From Bacteroidales bacterium (GTDB lineage Bacteria; Bacteroidota; Bacteroidia; Bacteroidales; WCHB1-69), in contig JAKSMG010000004.1 in NCBI GenBank assembly GCA_024400755.1, forward strand, positions 101,087 to 165,086: a DNA stretch of 64,000 nt, in the 5' to 3' direction. Below are positions 14,817-22,083 of this stretch, piece after piece. Positions within the stretch are counted from its first letter, which is position 1; each line of letters starts with the position of its first letter. The notes under the pieces were generated by a model. That model saw only the letters and a list, made by a program, of their open reading frames with translations. It made no database searches and had not been told where the DNA came from. A program made the position numbers and the translations under genes.

Positions 14817-15563
14817 TCAAAATTTCTTAAAGGGAAAACTTTTGGCAGTAACGTCAGCAGGAGTCCATGTTGCATTGTTGAAGACAATATTCAGACTTTT
14901 CTCAGCACCAGTATTTTGATTGATCAATGTTCCCGTTATTGTTGCGGTAATGGTTTTTGTGTCAAAGTCAATTGCGGTAATGTTGGTGGTCATTTCTTCA
15001 GGTTGCCAAATTGGATTTCCGGTCACATCCGTGTCATCTTCATTATCCATATACATCATGGCATTCAAATCGGTAACATAAGTGAAAGTTCCGGTATGAT
15101 TTGATATATATCCCATAAATCTTGGATATTCCACTGAAGTTTTTTGTATCCAAACAGTGAGAAGTCCCCATGAAGCCAAATTGTATTGATCAACAAAAAA
15201 GTAGTTTGTTGTCCAAGTTTCGTCACCGAAAGTTATGGTAATGCCTTCAGGAGTTGGAGTTGGGGGTGGAGTTGGAGATGTTGACTCTTCAAAAGTAGCG
15301 GTATAAGTGGCGTTTTGGGTAACGGTGATGGTACGCGGATTATTGGTATTGCCATCCTGCCATTTTACGAATTTGTAACCTTCTTTTGCGGTGGCAGTCA
15401 ATGTAGCCGAAGCATTTTCTGCGTATGTGCCGCCTCCGGTAACGGTACCCCATTCGGCATTGTTGGAATTAACTGTAATAGTAAATTGTTTGTCTTTTTT
15501 ACAAGAAACGAACAACATACTGCAAGCTAAAAGAATAATGCCTAAAAATTTGATGTTTTTCAT
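14817..15563 (-). CDS. Lipoprotein with InlB/Flg_new-type repeat, twin A
   Basis: 248 residues from ATG 15563; a longer frame upstream is not coding. Signal peptide and lipobox MLFVSC lead into CKKDKQFTITVNS. Residues 25-90 form a divergent InlB-B/Flg_new-type repeat (GTVTGGGTYAENASATLTAT, GYKFVKWQDG, RTITVTQNATYTATFE), a beta-grasp module of surface proteins. A Thr/Pro linker (SPTPPPTPTPEG) leads to a C-terminal domain of about 140 residues with no family I recognise. The first 90 residues are nearly the same as those of the protein at 16197-17036, while the C-terminal domains differ. Confidence 0.8.
   Translation of the reverse strand: MKNIKFLGIILLACSMLFVSCKKDKQFTITVNSNNAEWGTVTGGGTYAENASATLTATAKEGYKFVKWQDGNTNNPRTITVTQNATYTATFEESTSPTPPPTPTPEGITITFGDETWTTNYFFVDQYNLASWGLLTVWIQKTSVEYPRFMGYISNHTGTFTYVTDLNAMMYMDNEDDTDVTGNPIWQPEEMTTNITAIDFDTKTITATITGTLINQNTGAEKSLNIVFNNATWTPADVTAKSFPFKKF
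15445..15532 (-). repeat. 88-base direct repeat shared by the twin lipoprotein genes
   Basis: Bases 15445-15532 match 16918-17005 with one mismatch. They encode the lipobox region and the start of the repeat domain. Less exact similarity extends over about 265 bases, 15298-15563 against 16770-17036. Confidence 0.85.
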
Positions 15564-15602
15564 AATTAAAATTTCTATTATGTTACTATTAGATTTATTC
15601 CA

Positions 15603-15618
15603 CAAAAATACAAAAATA
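15603..15618 (-). promoter_or_regulatory. Candidate -7 box(es) for the twin A lipoprotein
   Basis: Two overlapping-register TATTTTTG boxes on the minus strand (15603-15610 and 15611-15618), 40-55 bases before ATG 15563. Confidence 0.5.
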
Positions 15619-15639
15619 AATAAAACCAACAAAGACCGT

Positions 15640-16128
15640 TTATTTGATTTTGGTAGCATCCATTTTAGGCATTTGTTTCGGATTAAATCTTTTAATTCTT
15701 GAATCATCAATATTTTTTCGTGGTGTCTGCTCCACGACGGGAATAGGAGTGTGAGCCAACCAAACACCATTTCTCTTACGCAATTCCAACGTACCTGAAA
15801 AATCTTTAATTGGTGTAGTTTTATGATAAGTCGCAATGGCACTGGTGTCACTGGTAAATTCGAGATTCGTGATTTCCAATTCAGCAGGAGTATCTGACTG
15901 AATATACGCCTTATCCACGGCATTAACCAATTGGCGAGCCTTAACCAACGTAGTGTTTTTTGTTTCTTCGGTGGCAAATGGTTCTGCTTGATCTATTTGA
16001 TAATTGGCCATGGCATACGAATATTCGTAAGCCGCCTTGGTAGCATTTTGCCTATCTGTATGACAGGATGTCAAAAAAGCACAACAAAAAACAAACAAAG
16101 TTGAAAATAAATAAATGTTTTTTTTCAT
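15640..16128 (-). CDS. DUF4878-like lipoprotein
   Basis: 162 residues from ATG 16128 (MKKNIYLFSTLFVFCC). A lipobox FLTSC precedes mature CHTDRQNATKAAYEYSYAMANYQIDQAEPFAT, the kind of opening helix found in DUF4878/NTF2-like lipoproteins; the rest reads as a curved sheet (ELEITNLEFTSDTSAIATYHKT, SGTLELRKRNGVWLAHTPIPV) with the usual conserved Trp. A 16-residue N-terminal extension to 16176 would overlap the terminator and is rejected. It sits between the two twin lipoproteins; all three are probably outer-membrane or periplasmic proteins. Function unknown. Confidence 0.75.
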   Translation of the reverse strand: MKKNIYLFSTLFVFCCAFLTSCHTDRQNATKAAYEYSYAMANYQIDQAEPFATEETKNTTLVKARQLVNAVDKAYIQSDTPAELEITNLEFTSDTSAIATYHKTTPIKDFSGTLELRKRNGVWLAHTPIPVVEQTPRKNIDDSRIKRFNPKQMPKMDATKIK

Positions 16129-16140
16129 AAGAGAAAATAT

Positions 16141-16174
16141 GAAAAAGAGACTGTCTGCTGGCAGTCTCTTTTTC
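16141..16174 (-). terminator. Rho-independent terminator after twin B lipoprotein gene
   Basis: GAAAAAGAGACTG (16141-16153) and CAGTCTCTTTTTC (16162-16174) pair perfectly over 13 bases with an 8-base loop. It ends the minus-strand lipoprotein gene at 16197 just before the next gene starts. Confidence 0.9.
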
Positions 16175-16196
16175 ATTCTATTAAAGTGAATTAAAA

Positions 16197-17036
16197 TTAT
16201 CTAACTTTAACAAATTTAGGAGCCTTGTGACCTTTTCTCATAGTATTGGCTTTGCTTTCCAATAAAGTCCAAGGAGTATTATCCATATTACCTGCCAATT
16301 GCTTCATTTCGCCATAAGAAGTACCACCACTTGCAATAAGATTAGCTAAATCCCAAATGTCTTCTGTAAAAGTTGCAGTAGTTGTTTTGGCATTGAGGTC
16401 AAAAGCAACAATATTTTCAACAAATGATTCTTCATCATAATTCCAACCAAGATATTCACCTGGGTCAACTCCAAACATAGCAGCTGTTTCTTCATCTATT
16501 GTTACAATATAATTTGGATCGTAGTATGTAAAACAATCATAAGTTTCAGCATAAGTATAAGTGCCTGGAGTATTTTCCAAAAATCCTTCCAAATAAACAT
16601 CAGCTCCAGTTTCACTATCTGCAGATTTATTTATAACGTATGTCATATAATCTTGAGCGCTGTGATCAACGGCACCAACATTAAATGCAGTCCAAGAACC
16701 ACCGTTGAATGTGATTGTAGTTGAACCTGGCTGAGGATCAGGACCAGGAGTTCCACCTTTTTCAAAAGTAGCGGTGTAGGTTTCGTCTTTAGTTACAGTA
16801 ATGGTACGAGGATTGGTTGTATTACCATCCTGCCATTTTACGAATTTGTAACCTTCTTTTGCAGTTGCTGTTAAAGTGGCTGTAGCGTTTTGTGCGTATT
16901 GGCCACCACCGGTAACAGTACCCCATTCGGCATTGTTGGAATTAACTGTAATGGTAAATTGTTTGTCTTTTTTACAAGAAACGAACAACATACTGCAAGC
17001 TAAAATAGCAACGCCTAAAAATCTTAATGCTTTCAT
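16197..17036 (-). CDS. Lipoprotein with InlB/Flg_new-type repeat, twin B
   Basis: 279 residues. The lipobox MLFVSC and the repeat domain (residues 22-90: FTITVNSNNAEWGTVTGGG, GYKFVKWQDG, RTITVTKDETYTATFE) are nearly those of twin A. A Gly/Pro linker (GGTPGPDPQPGS) joins an unrelated C-terminal domain of about 165 residues, acidic and rich in aromatic residues (TGADVYLEGFLENTPGTYTY, ETYDCFTYYDPNY). The tail is strongly basic (KGHKAPKFVKVR). A shared anchor with different heads suggests modular surface proteins. Confidence 0.8.
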   Translation of the reverse strand: MKALRFLGVAILACSMLFVSCKKDKQFTITVNSNNAEWGTVTGGGQYAQNATATLTATAKEGYKFVKWQDGNTTNPRTITVTKDETYTATFEKGGTPGPDPQPGSTTITFNGGSWTAFNVGAVDHSAQDYMTYVINKSADSETGADVYLEGFLENTPGTYTYAETYDCFTYYDPNYIVTIDEETAAMFGVDPGEYLGWNYDEESFVENIVAFDLNAKTTTATFTEDIWDLANLIASGGTSYGEMKQLAGNMDNTPWTLLESKANTMRKGHKAPKFVKVR

Positions 17037-17092
17037 TTTTTTGTTTTTTAAGTTAATAATAATGTTGCAATATTTGTTTTATAAATAACGGA

Positions 17093-17100
17093 CAAATATA
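17093..17100 (-). promoter_or_regulatory. -7 box for twin B lipoprotein
   Basis: TATATTTG on the minus strand, 57 bases before ATG 17036. Confidence 0.55.
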
Positions 17101-17168
17101 CAAAATATTTTATGACAATAATTTTTTTGTTTACCAAGTTAACAACACCGGGATGTTAAATACAAAGC

Positions 17169-17744
17169 TTAGTATTTTTTCAAGAAATCCACGAGTTTGC
17201 GCATAGCTCTTCCCCGGTGACTGATGGCATTTTTATCCTCATCGCCCATTTCGGCAAAGGTTTTGTCAAAGCCCTTCGGTAAGAATACGGGATCATAGCC
17301 AAAGCCGGCAGTTCCACGTTGCTGCTCTACAATATATCCATCAACACGACCTTCAAAAAGGTATTCCTTGTCGTCAATAATGAGGGCCACAACCGTCTTA
17401 AAGCAAGCATTGCGATTGGTTTTCCCCTCCATTTCACGCAACAACTTATCAACATTATCCTGATAAGAGCAATGCTCACCGGCAAAGCGGGCGGAATATA
17501 CGCCAGGACGTCCATCCAACGCTTCCACTTCCAAACCGGTATCATCGGCAAAACAATTGCAATGATAATGTTCGTGAACATAGCGGGCTTTCTGCAAGGC
17601 ATTACCCATCAACGTGTCTGCCGTTTCCGGAATTTCAGTCAAGCAACCAATGTCTTTTAGGTTTTTTAATTGAAAGGTTTCGCCTAAAATTTCAATGGCT
17701 TCAATGGTTTTGTGCTGGTTGTGAGTGGCAAAGATAAGTTCCAT
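17169..17744 (-). CDS. rdgB: Non-canonical purine NTP pyrophosphatase (RdgB/HAM1)
   Basis: 191 residues, the family's normal length. It hydrolyses dITP, ITP and XTP to the monophosphates and keeps deaminated purines out of nucleic acid. Motifs: the start FATHNQHKTIE (5-15), the metal site FADDTGLEVEALDGRPGVYSARFAG (about 65-89), GRVDGYIVEQQRGTAGFGYDPVFLP (132-156) and SHRGRAMRKL (175-184). A terminator-like hairpin for rpmF lies just upstream, so rdgB either has its own weak promoter or is reached by read-through. Confidence 0.95.
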   Translation of the reverse strand: MELIFATHNQHKTIEAIEILGETFQLKNLKDIGCLTEIPETADTLMGNALQKARYVHEHYHCNCFADDTGLEVEALDGRPGVYSARFAGEHCSYQDNVDKLLREMEGKTNRNACFKTVVALIIDDKEYLFEGRVDGYIVEQQRGTAGFGYDPVFLPKGFDKTFAEMGDEDKNAISHRGRAMRKLVDFLKKY

Positions 17745-17762
17745 AAATTTAAAACAAGAAAA

Positions 17763-17787
17763 GATGATATAAAAAACTTATATCATC
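17763..17787 (-). terminator. Hairpin between rpmF and rdgB
   Basis: GATGATATAA (17763-17772) and TTATATCATC (17778-17787) pair perfectly; on the minus strand TTTTC follows. AT-rich and so weaker than the other terminators here. Confidence 0.6.
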
Positions 17788-17818
17788 TGTATGATTATTC
17801 AAATTGTGAAAGCATCTG

Positions 17819-18007
17819 TTATTGAGCAGCGCCTTCGATTTCAATAGCTTGTTTTCCTCTATAATATCCACATTCGGGACATACGCGGTGAGGCAGAACA
17901 GCTGCGCCACAATGGCTGCATGTTGTGAACTGAGGAGGAGTCATAAAATCGTTTGCTCTTCTCTTGTCTCTTCTCGTTTGAGAATGTCTTCTTTTAGGAT
18001 TCGGCAT
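17819..18007 (-). CDS. rpmF: Ribosomal protein bL32
   Basis: 62 residues. The N-terminus MPNPKRRHSQTRRDKRRAND is the standard bL32 start, followed by a zinc-binding CSHCGAAVLPHRVCPECG (four Cys, two CxxC pairs). A structural protein of the 50S subunit near the peptidyl transferase exit region. It directly follows the DUF177 gene (21 bases), the widely conserved yceD-rpmF arrangement. Confidence 0.97.
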   Translation of the reverse strand: MPNPKRRHSQTRRDKRRANDFMTPPQFTTCSHCGAAVLPHRVCPECGYYRGKQAIEIEGAAQ

Positions 18008-18028
18008 AACTTATTGTTTTTTAATATA

Positions 18029-18574
18029 TTAATCTAATTTTAAGTCTTTCAGCGCTGCCCACCGGTCATCAATTTCCTGATTGTTTTCTTTGTGCGACAT
18101 CGCCTCCAACCTTTTTAACACTTCCGGATTACATGTTGAATTCCCATTTTCGTCATCCGGATGAACAATTTTATGAGGCAAGGCCAAGCGGATTGTTTCA
18201 TAAATAAAGTGAAACAAATCCAATTCATAAATATTTTCATCCACCATCCAAATATTTTCGTCATTTTCAAAATCTTCTTCCACAACCGGCACCAAATTGA
18301 CGATCAATTGTTCGGGAAAGTCCATTTTTAAGGTAACAGGATCCAAACAACGATCACACAACGCCACAACCTCACCTGTAAAATGGAACTTCAAATCCAA
18401 CATTTTCTCACTTTTGTCCATTTCAATTTGCAAGTTCAATAACCCGTCCTGCAATTCTGAAATTTCGGACATTTCAAAGAACTCCTTATCGCAAACCATT
18501 GAGTAAGAATACTTTCCGATTTCAACACCCGCTATTCTAATCTTAAATTCGTCTCTTTTTTCTTTCGTACTCAT
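18029..18574 (-). CDS. DUF177/YceD-family protein, partner of rpmF
   Basis: 181 residues from ATG 18574 (MSTKEKRDEFKIRIAGVEIG); this start follows the promoter box by 18 bases, and the longer frame to 18643 would include it. The family motif VVALCDRCLDPVTLKMDFPEQL lies around residues 65-86 and carries the CxxC pair; the acidic stretch EEDFENDENIWMVDENIYELDL and IRLALPHKIVHP follow. YceD is needed for normal 23S rRNA levels in E. coli and plants. Function here is inferred from that and from the position before rpmF. Confidence 0.9.
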   Translation of the reverse strand: MSTKEKRDEFKIRIAGVEIGKYSYSMVCDKEFFEMSEISELQDGLLNLQIEMDKSEKMLDLKFHFTGEVVALCDRCLDPVTLKMDFPEQLIVNLVPVVEEDFENDENIWMVDENIYELDLFHFIYETIRLALPHKIVHPDDENGNSTCNPEVLKRLEAMSHKENNQEIDDRWAALKDLKLD

Positions 18575-18592
18575 GTCTCGATTTTGGGGTTG

Positions 18593-18600
18593 CAAATATA
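18593..18600 (-). promoter_or_regulatory. -7 box for the DUF177-rpmF operon
   Basis: TATATTTG followed by CA on the minus strand, 18 bases before ATG 18574, giving a very short leader. Confidence 0.7.
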
Positions 18601-18646
18601 CAAATTTTTTGGTATAAAATCTTAATATAGTTTTTTTTAGCAAATT

Positions 18647-19042
18647 TTATAACATCGTGATGGCTTCCGTGTCAAAATCAATTTGAAAAAACTTGTTTTC
18701 TCTGCCGTTGGTGATGCCGATAATTGGGGCACGAAGGGTTTTGTTGTAGCGTCCTGCCTGTTCCATAACTTCCTGTGTAAGCACAATATGTGGTGCTTTG
18801 CATTCCACTACCATCCAAGGAGCACCCTGTTCATTAAAAACCACCAAGTCATAACGTCGTGACAAGCCATTGACACAAATTTCACGTTCAACGGAAATAT
18901 GCGAAAGAGGAATCTGTTTTGCCGTCAGTAGAAATTGAATAAACTGCTGCCTGACTTCCTCTTCCGGGGTGGCGGGAACCCATTTTTTGCGAACAGGATC
19001 AAAATATTCCTTCGTCTCTCCGCTAATTCGCTGCTTCAGCAT
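18647..19042 (-). CDS. Stand-alone HsdR N-terminal (PD-(D/E)xK) domain protein
   Basis: 131 residues that correspond to the N-terminal nuclease region of type I restriction HsdR subunits: EEEVRQQFIQFLLTAKQIP, ISVEREI, RRYDLVVF and WMVVECKAP. The Glu, Asp and Glu-x-Lys of a PD-(D/E)xK active site are present. No helicase or other HsdR domain follows and no hsdM or hsdS gene is nearby, so it is not a restriction system as such. This short form is conserved across Bacteroidota. It begins one base after the acyl-CoA ligase stop, so it is co-translated with that gene. Confidence 0.88.
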   Translation of the reverse strand: MLKQRISGETKEYFDPVRKKWVPATPEEEVRQQFIQFLLTAKQIPLSHISVEREICVNGLSRRYDLVVFNEQGAPWMVVECKAPHIVLTQEVMEQAGRYNKTLRAPIIGITNGRENKFFQIDFDTEAITML

Positions 19043-19043
19043 C

Positions 19044-20855
19044 TTATTTACGGTCTATTTCCTGTTGTAAGCTTTCCTTTTTGTCGTAATTATAAATCTC
19101 GCGACAAAGTTTATCGTACTTCTTATACAAAAAGGCGCGTCTTAATTTAAGTGTTTGCCCATATTCGCCCGTTTGAGCACTCCACTGGTCGGCAACAAGA
19201 CGAAAACGCTTGATATGCTCGTGTTCCGCCAAACGGGAATTAATCTTATCCACTTCTTTCTGGATGCGTTTTAAAACTTCAGGATTTTGGATGAGATCTT
19301 CGTGTTCTTTAAAATGAATATTGTGCTTGACACACCAAAAATGCAGCGTATTGAAATCAGGAAGGATAATGGCAGCGGCAAATTTTTCGTTTTCACCGAT
19401 AACCATCGCACTATCAATATAGTCTGATTCTTTCAAGATATTTTCAATGACTTGAGGAGCGATGTATTTTCCCAACGACAATTTGAAAATTTCTTTTTTA
19501 CGATCCGTAATCTTCAAATATTTTCCTTCCACCATCTTACCAATGTCACCCGTATGGAACCAACCATCTTCATCAATCACCTGCTTGGTATATTCAGGAT
19601 CCTTGTAATAACCCTTCATTAGACAATCGCCCTTGGTCAAGATTTCGCCGTCTTCAGCCAATTTGAACTCAATACAGGGCATAGGTTCGCCAACAGTACC
19701 TGGTTTGAGGAGGTTTTTCGACGGATTATTGACGGCAATGACCGGAGACGTTTCCGTCATTCCATAACCTTCATAAACACGCAACTTGGCCGCCGTAAAC
19801 AACCGTATAATACGTTCCTGGATGCTGGACCCTCCCGAAACAATAATCATTGGATTACCACCCAAATTATCTCTCCATTTGGAATATACCAACATATCGG
19901 CTAATTGTAATTTCTTCAGATAAAACCAATTCCGTCTGTCTGGATCATACTTTGTGGCCAATCTAAACGCCCAGAAATAAATATGTTTTTTCAGACCCTT
20001 TAGATCTTTGCCCGCCGCCTGCAGTTTATCAAACATCATTTCCAGTACCCGGGGAACGGCACAGAAACCCATTGCGTGGATGTCTTTCAAATCCTTGGCA
20101 ATTGTATTCAAACTTTGCGCATAATATAGACTTGCCCCCATCATCTGGTAATGGTAGTTGATAACCCGCTCATAAACGTGGCTGAGCGGCAAGAAACTCA
20201 AAATATTGCTGTGAAAATCGTTAGTTTGAAAAGTTACCAACGTGGCAGCGTTGGTGAGAAAATTCTTATGGCTCAGCATCACGCCTTTTGGATTTCCCGT
20301 TGTTCCAGAAGTGTAAATCAAGGTAGCCACATCATCCGGCTGAACCGCTCCCTGCTTGTTTTCCTCAATGACTGGCATCCACTTGGCTTGATTGGTCCGT
20401 CCCAATTCCAACAATTCGTCCCAATTTCGCTGACCTTCAACATTGTCAATGGTAAATACCATAGGATGAAGGGCAAGTTTGGGCAATGCCGGCTCAACAC
20501 GTCTATAAATACTTTCAATCCCGATAATGACACATTTGGCGTCACAATGATTTAAAATATAGGTATAATCCTGCTCATTCAAAGTAGGATATACTGGAAC
20601 GTGAACCATTCCGGCGAGCATAATTCCCATATCACAAAAGTTCCACGCCGGCCGGTTGTTCATAATGGTAGCCACCTTATCCCCTTTTTGAAATCCTAAT
20701 TCCAACAAGGCACAAGCCACCGCATAAGAATATTCAATATATTCGTCAACACTGTATTTTCGCCATTCGCCTTTCTGCTTACGACACAAAATATCCGGTT
20801 TCCGATAATTTTCCTTTAAGTTGTCTAAAATATCAAATAATCTCGTAATCTTCAT
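19044..20855 (-). CDS. Long-chain acyl-CoA ligase (AMP-forming)
   Basis: 603 residues, normal for the long-chain type. It activates fatty acids with ATP and CoA through an acyl-AMP intermediate, at the inner membrane. Motifs: LIYTSGTTGNPKGVMLSHK (about 177-195), FLPLSHVYER (about 221-230), VYEGYGMTETSPV (around 389-401), GWFHTGDIG (around 452) and KITDRKKEIFKLSLGKYIAP (around 468-487). The last motif with its catalytic Lys region is complete. It leads an operon with the HsdR-N gene, preceded by its own promoter box. Confidence 0.95.
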   Translation of the reverse strand: MKITRLFDILDNLKENYRKPDILCRKQKGEWRKYSVDEYIEYSYAVACALLELGFQKGDKVATIMNNRPAWNFCDMGIMLAGMVHVPVYPTLNEQDYTYILNHCDAKCVIIGIESIYRRVEPALPKLALHPMVFTIDNVEGQRNWDELLELGRTNQAKWMPVIEENKQGAVQPDDVATLIYTSGTTGNPKGVMLSHKNFLTNAATLVTFQTNDFHSNILSFLPLSHVYERVINYHYQMMGASLYYAQSLNTIAKDLKDIHAMGFCAVPRVLEMMFDKLQAAGKDLKGLKKHIYFWAFRLATKYDPDRRNWFYLKKLQLADMLVYSKWRDNLGGNPMIIVSGGSSIQERIIRLFTAAKLRVYEGYGMTETSPVIAVNNPSKNLLKPGTVGEPMPCIEFKLAEDGEILTKGDCLMKGYYKDPEYTKQVIDEDGWFHTGDIGKMVEGKYLKITDRKKEIFKLSLGKYIAPQVIENILKESDYIDSAMVIGENEKFAAAIILPDFNTLHFWCVKHNIHFKEHEDLIQNPEVLKRIQKEVDKINSRLAEHEHIKRFRLVADQWSAQTGEYGQTLKLRRAFLYKKYDKLCREIYNYDKKESLQQEIDRK

Positions 20856-20906
20856 GATATCAGCATTTTAATATCGCCCTACATCACAATTCTTCGATAC
20901 ATTCTG

Positions 20907-20914
20907 CAAAGATA
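20907..20914 (-). promoter_or_regulatory. -7 box for the acyl-CoA ligase operon
   Basis: TATCTTTG followed by CA on the minus strand, 52 bases before the ATG at 20855. Confidence 0.7.
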
Positions 20915-20946
20915 CAAAAATATTTGAAATCGTGTATAATATTTTT

Positions 20947-22083
20947 TTAGTTCACACTTTTTCCAAGATATATTTTCTCAAGAACTTTTTCCTCATTTTC
21001 CCAAGTGAGGTCGGCCGCCGCGATGGGACAATGGGCTTTCAACGTTTCATATAACGATTTATCGCTGATTAACCTATTAATTTCAAATGCGATACTTTTT
21101 GGCTCAAGTTCTTTGACAATCAAACCCACCTGATATTTTTGAATAATGCGTGCCCGCTCAACCAAATTCGAAGCGACAATGGGCGTTCCTGCTTTGATAT
21201 ATTCAAAAATCTTATTGGGCAAACTAAAACGCAAATTAGCACTTATATCACGATCCAAGGCAATGCCGATGTCGGAAAAATAAGTGTAATTGAAGAGTTT
21301 TTCAGGACTGACACGGGGAATAAAACGAATTCGTTGCTCCAAGTCCAATTCCTTGCTTCGTTGTTTGAGCAGAGGAATGGCTGTGCCATTGCCCACTACC
21401 ACCAATTCCGCCTTGGAATCAACATATTGCATAGCCTCCACCAATTCTTCACCGCCGCGTCCCTCATTCAAACCATTGCCTTGCAATATCACAATTACCT
21501 TATCTTCAGGAAGATGAAGGGAAACCCTTGTTTCCGTAATGGGCGGCGTGACTCGCGACGGAATATTGCGTACCAAATATGGTCGAATGCCATACTCCTT
21601 TTCATATTGGTCAACAATGGATTGGCTGACCGTGATAACGTCTTTCAGTTTAGGAAAGCAGAATTTTTCGATGCCGTGCCATACGCGATAAACGAAAGGC
21701 TTGCTCACCACAGAAAGTTCTCCACAAAAATACTCGTGGCTATCATAAACTATTCGCTTCTTTTTTAACCTGCTAATCAATAAATTAGGTAAAAGCGTGT
21801 CCAAATCATTGGCTACAAAAAGATCAAAATGGTGAAACAGCAGATACAAAAACAATCTAATATTGTATTCGGCATAAAACACACTGCCCTTCCGAAAAAA
21901 CAAACGCAGACGATGGGTTTTATAAGCCCGCTCAGCTAATTTTGGTGAATTGCGATAGCACCGACCCACAAGCGTAACATCAAATCCATTACGCGTCAAA
22001 AAGTTACACACTTTATCAACGCGTGGATCTGTATAAAGGTCATTGGTGACGGAGAGAACAACTTTATTGTTCGTCCCTTCCAT
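20947..22083 (-). CDS. Glycosyltransferase family 4-like
   Basis: 378 residues from ATG 22083 ([22 protein letters not shown]); the frame could extend further inside secA but this is the natural start. The N-terminal domain has [20 protein letters not shown] and a Tyr-Asp-Ser-His-Glu pattern ([12 protein letters not shown], about 121-132). The C-terminal Rossmann domain has [33 protein letters not shown] and a GT4-style donor site [20 protein letters not shown] with its Glu. It probably transfers a sugar to an envelope glycan; the acceptor is unknown. Its start overlaps the end of secA by 20 bases, so translation is coupled. Confidence 0.88.
   Translation of the reverse strand: MEGTNNKVVLSVTNDLYTDPRVDKVCNFLTRNGFDVTLVGRCYRNSPKLAERAYKTHRLRLFFRKGSVFYAEYNIRLFLYLLFHHFDLFVANDLDTLLPNLLISRLKKKRIVYDSHEYFCGELSVVSKPFVYRVWHGIEKFCFPKLKDVITVSQSIVDQYEKEYGIRPYLVRNIPSRVTPPITETRVSLHLPEDKVIVILQGNGLNEGRGGEELVEAMQYVDSKAELVVVGNGTAIPLLKQRSKELDLEQRIRFIPRVSPEKLFNYTYFSDIGIALDRDISANLRFSLPNKIFEYIKAGTPIVASNLVERARIIQKYQVGLIVKELEPKSIAFEINRLISDKSLYETLKAHCPIAAADLTWENEEKVLEKIYLGKSVN

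Noticed and set aside
15564-15977. N-terminal extension of the lipoprotein at 14817
   Set aside because: It would place 138 odd residues before a perfect signal peptide and overlap the DUF4878-like gene.
18647-19042. Type I restriction system
   Set aside because: Only the HsdR N-terminal domain is present; no helicase part, hsdM or hsdS gene is in the window.
20156-20555. Plus-strand open frame opposite the acyl-CoA ligase
   Set aside because: It lies fully inside a well supported gene on the other strand, with no promoter and no recognisable protein family.
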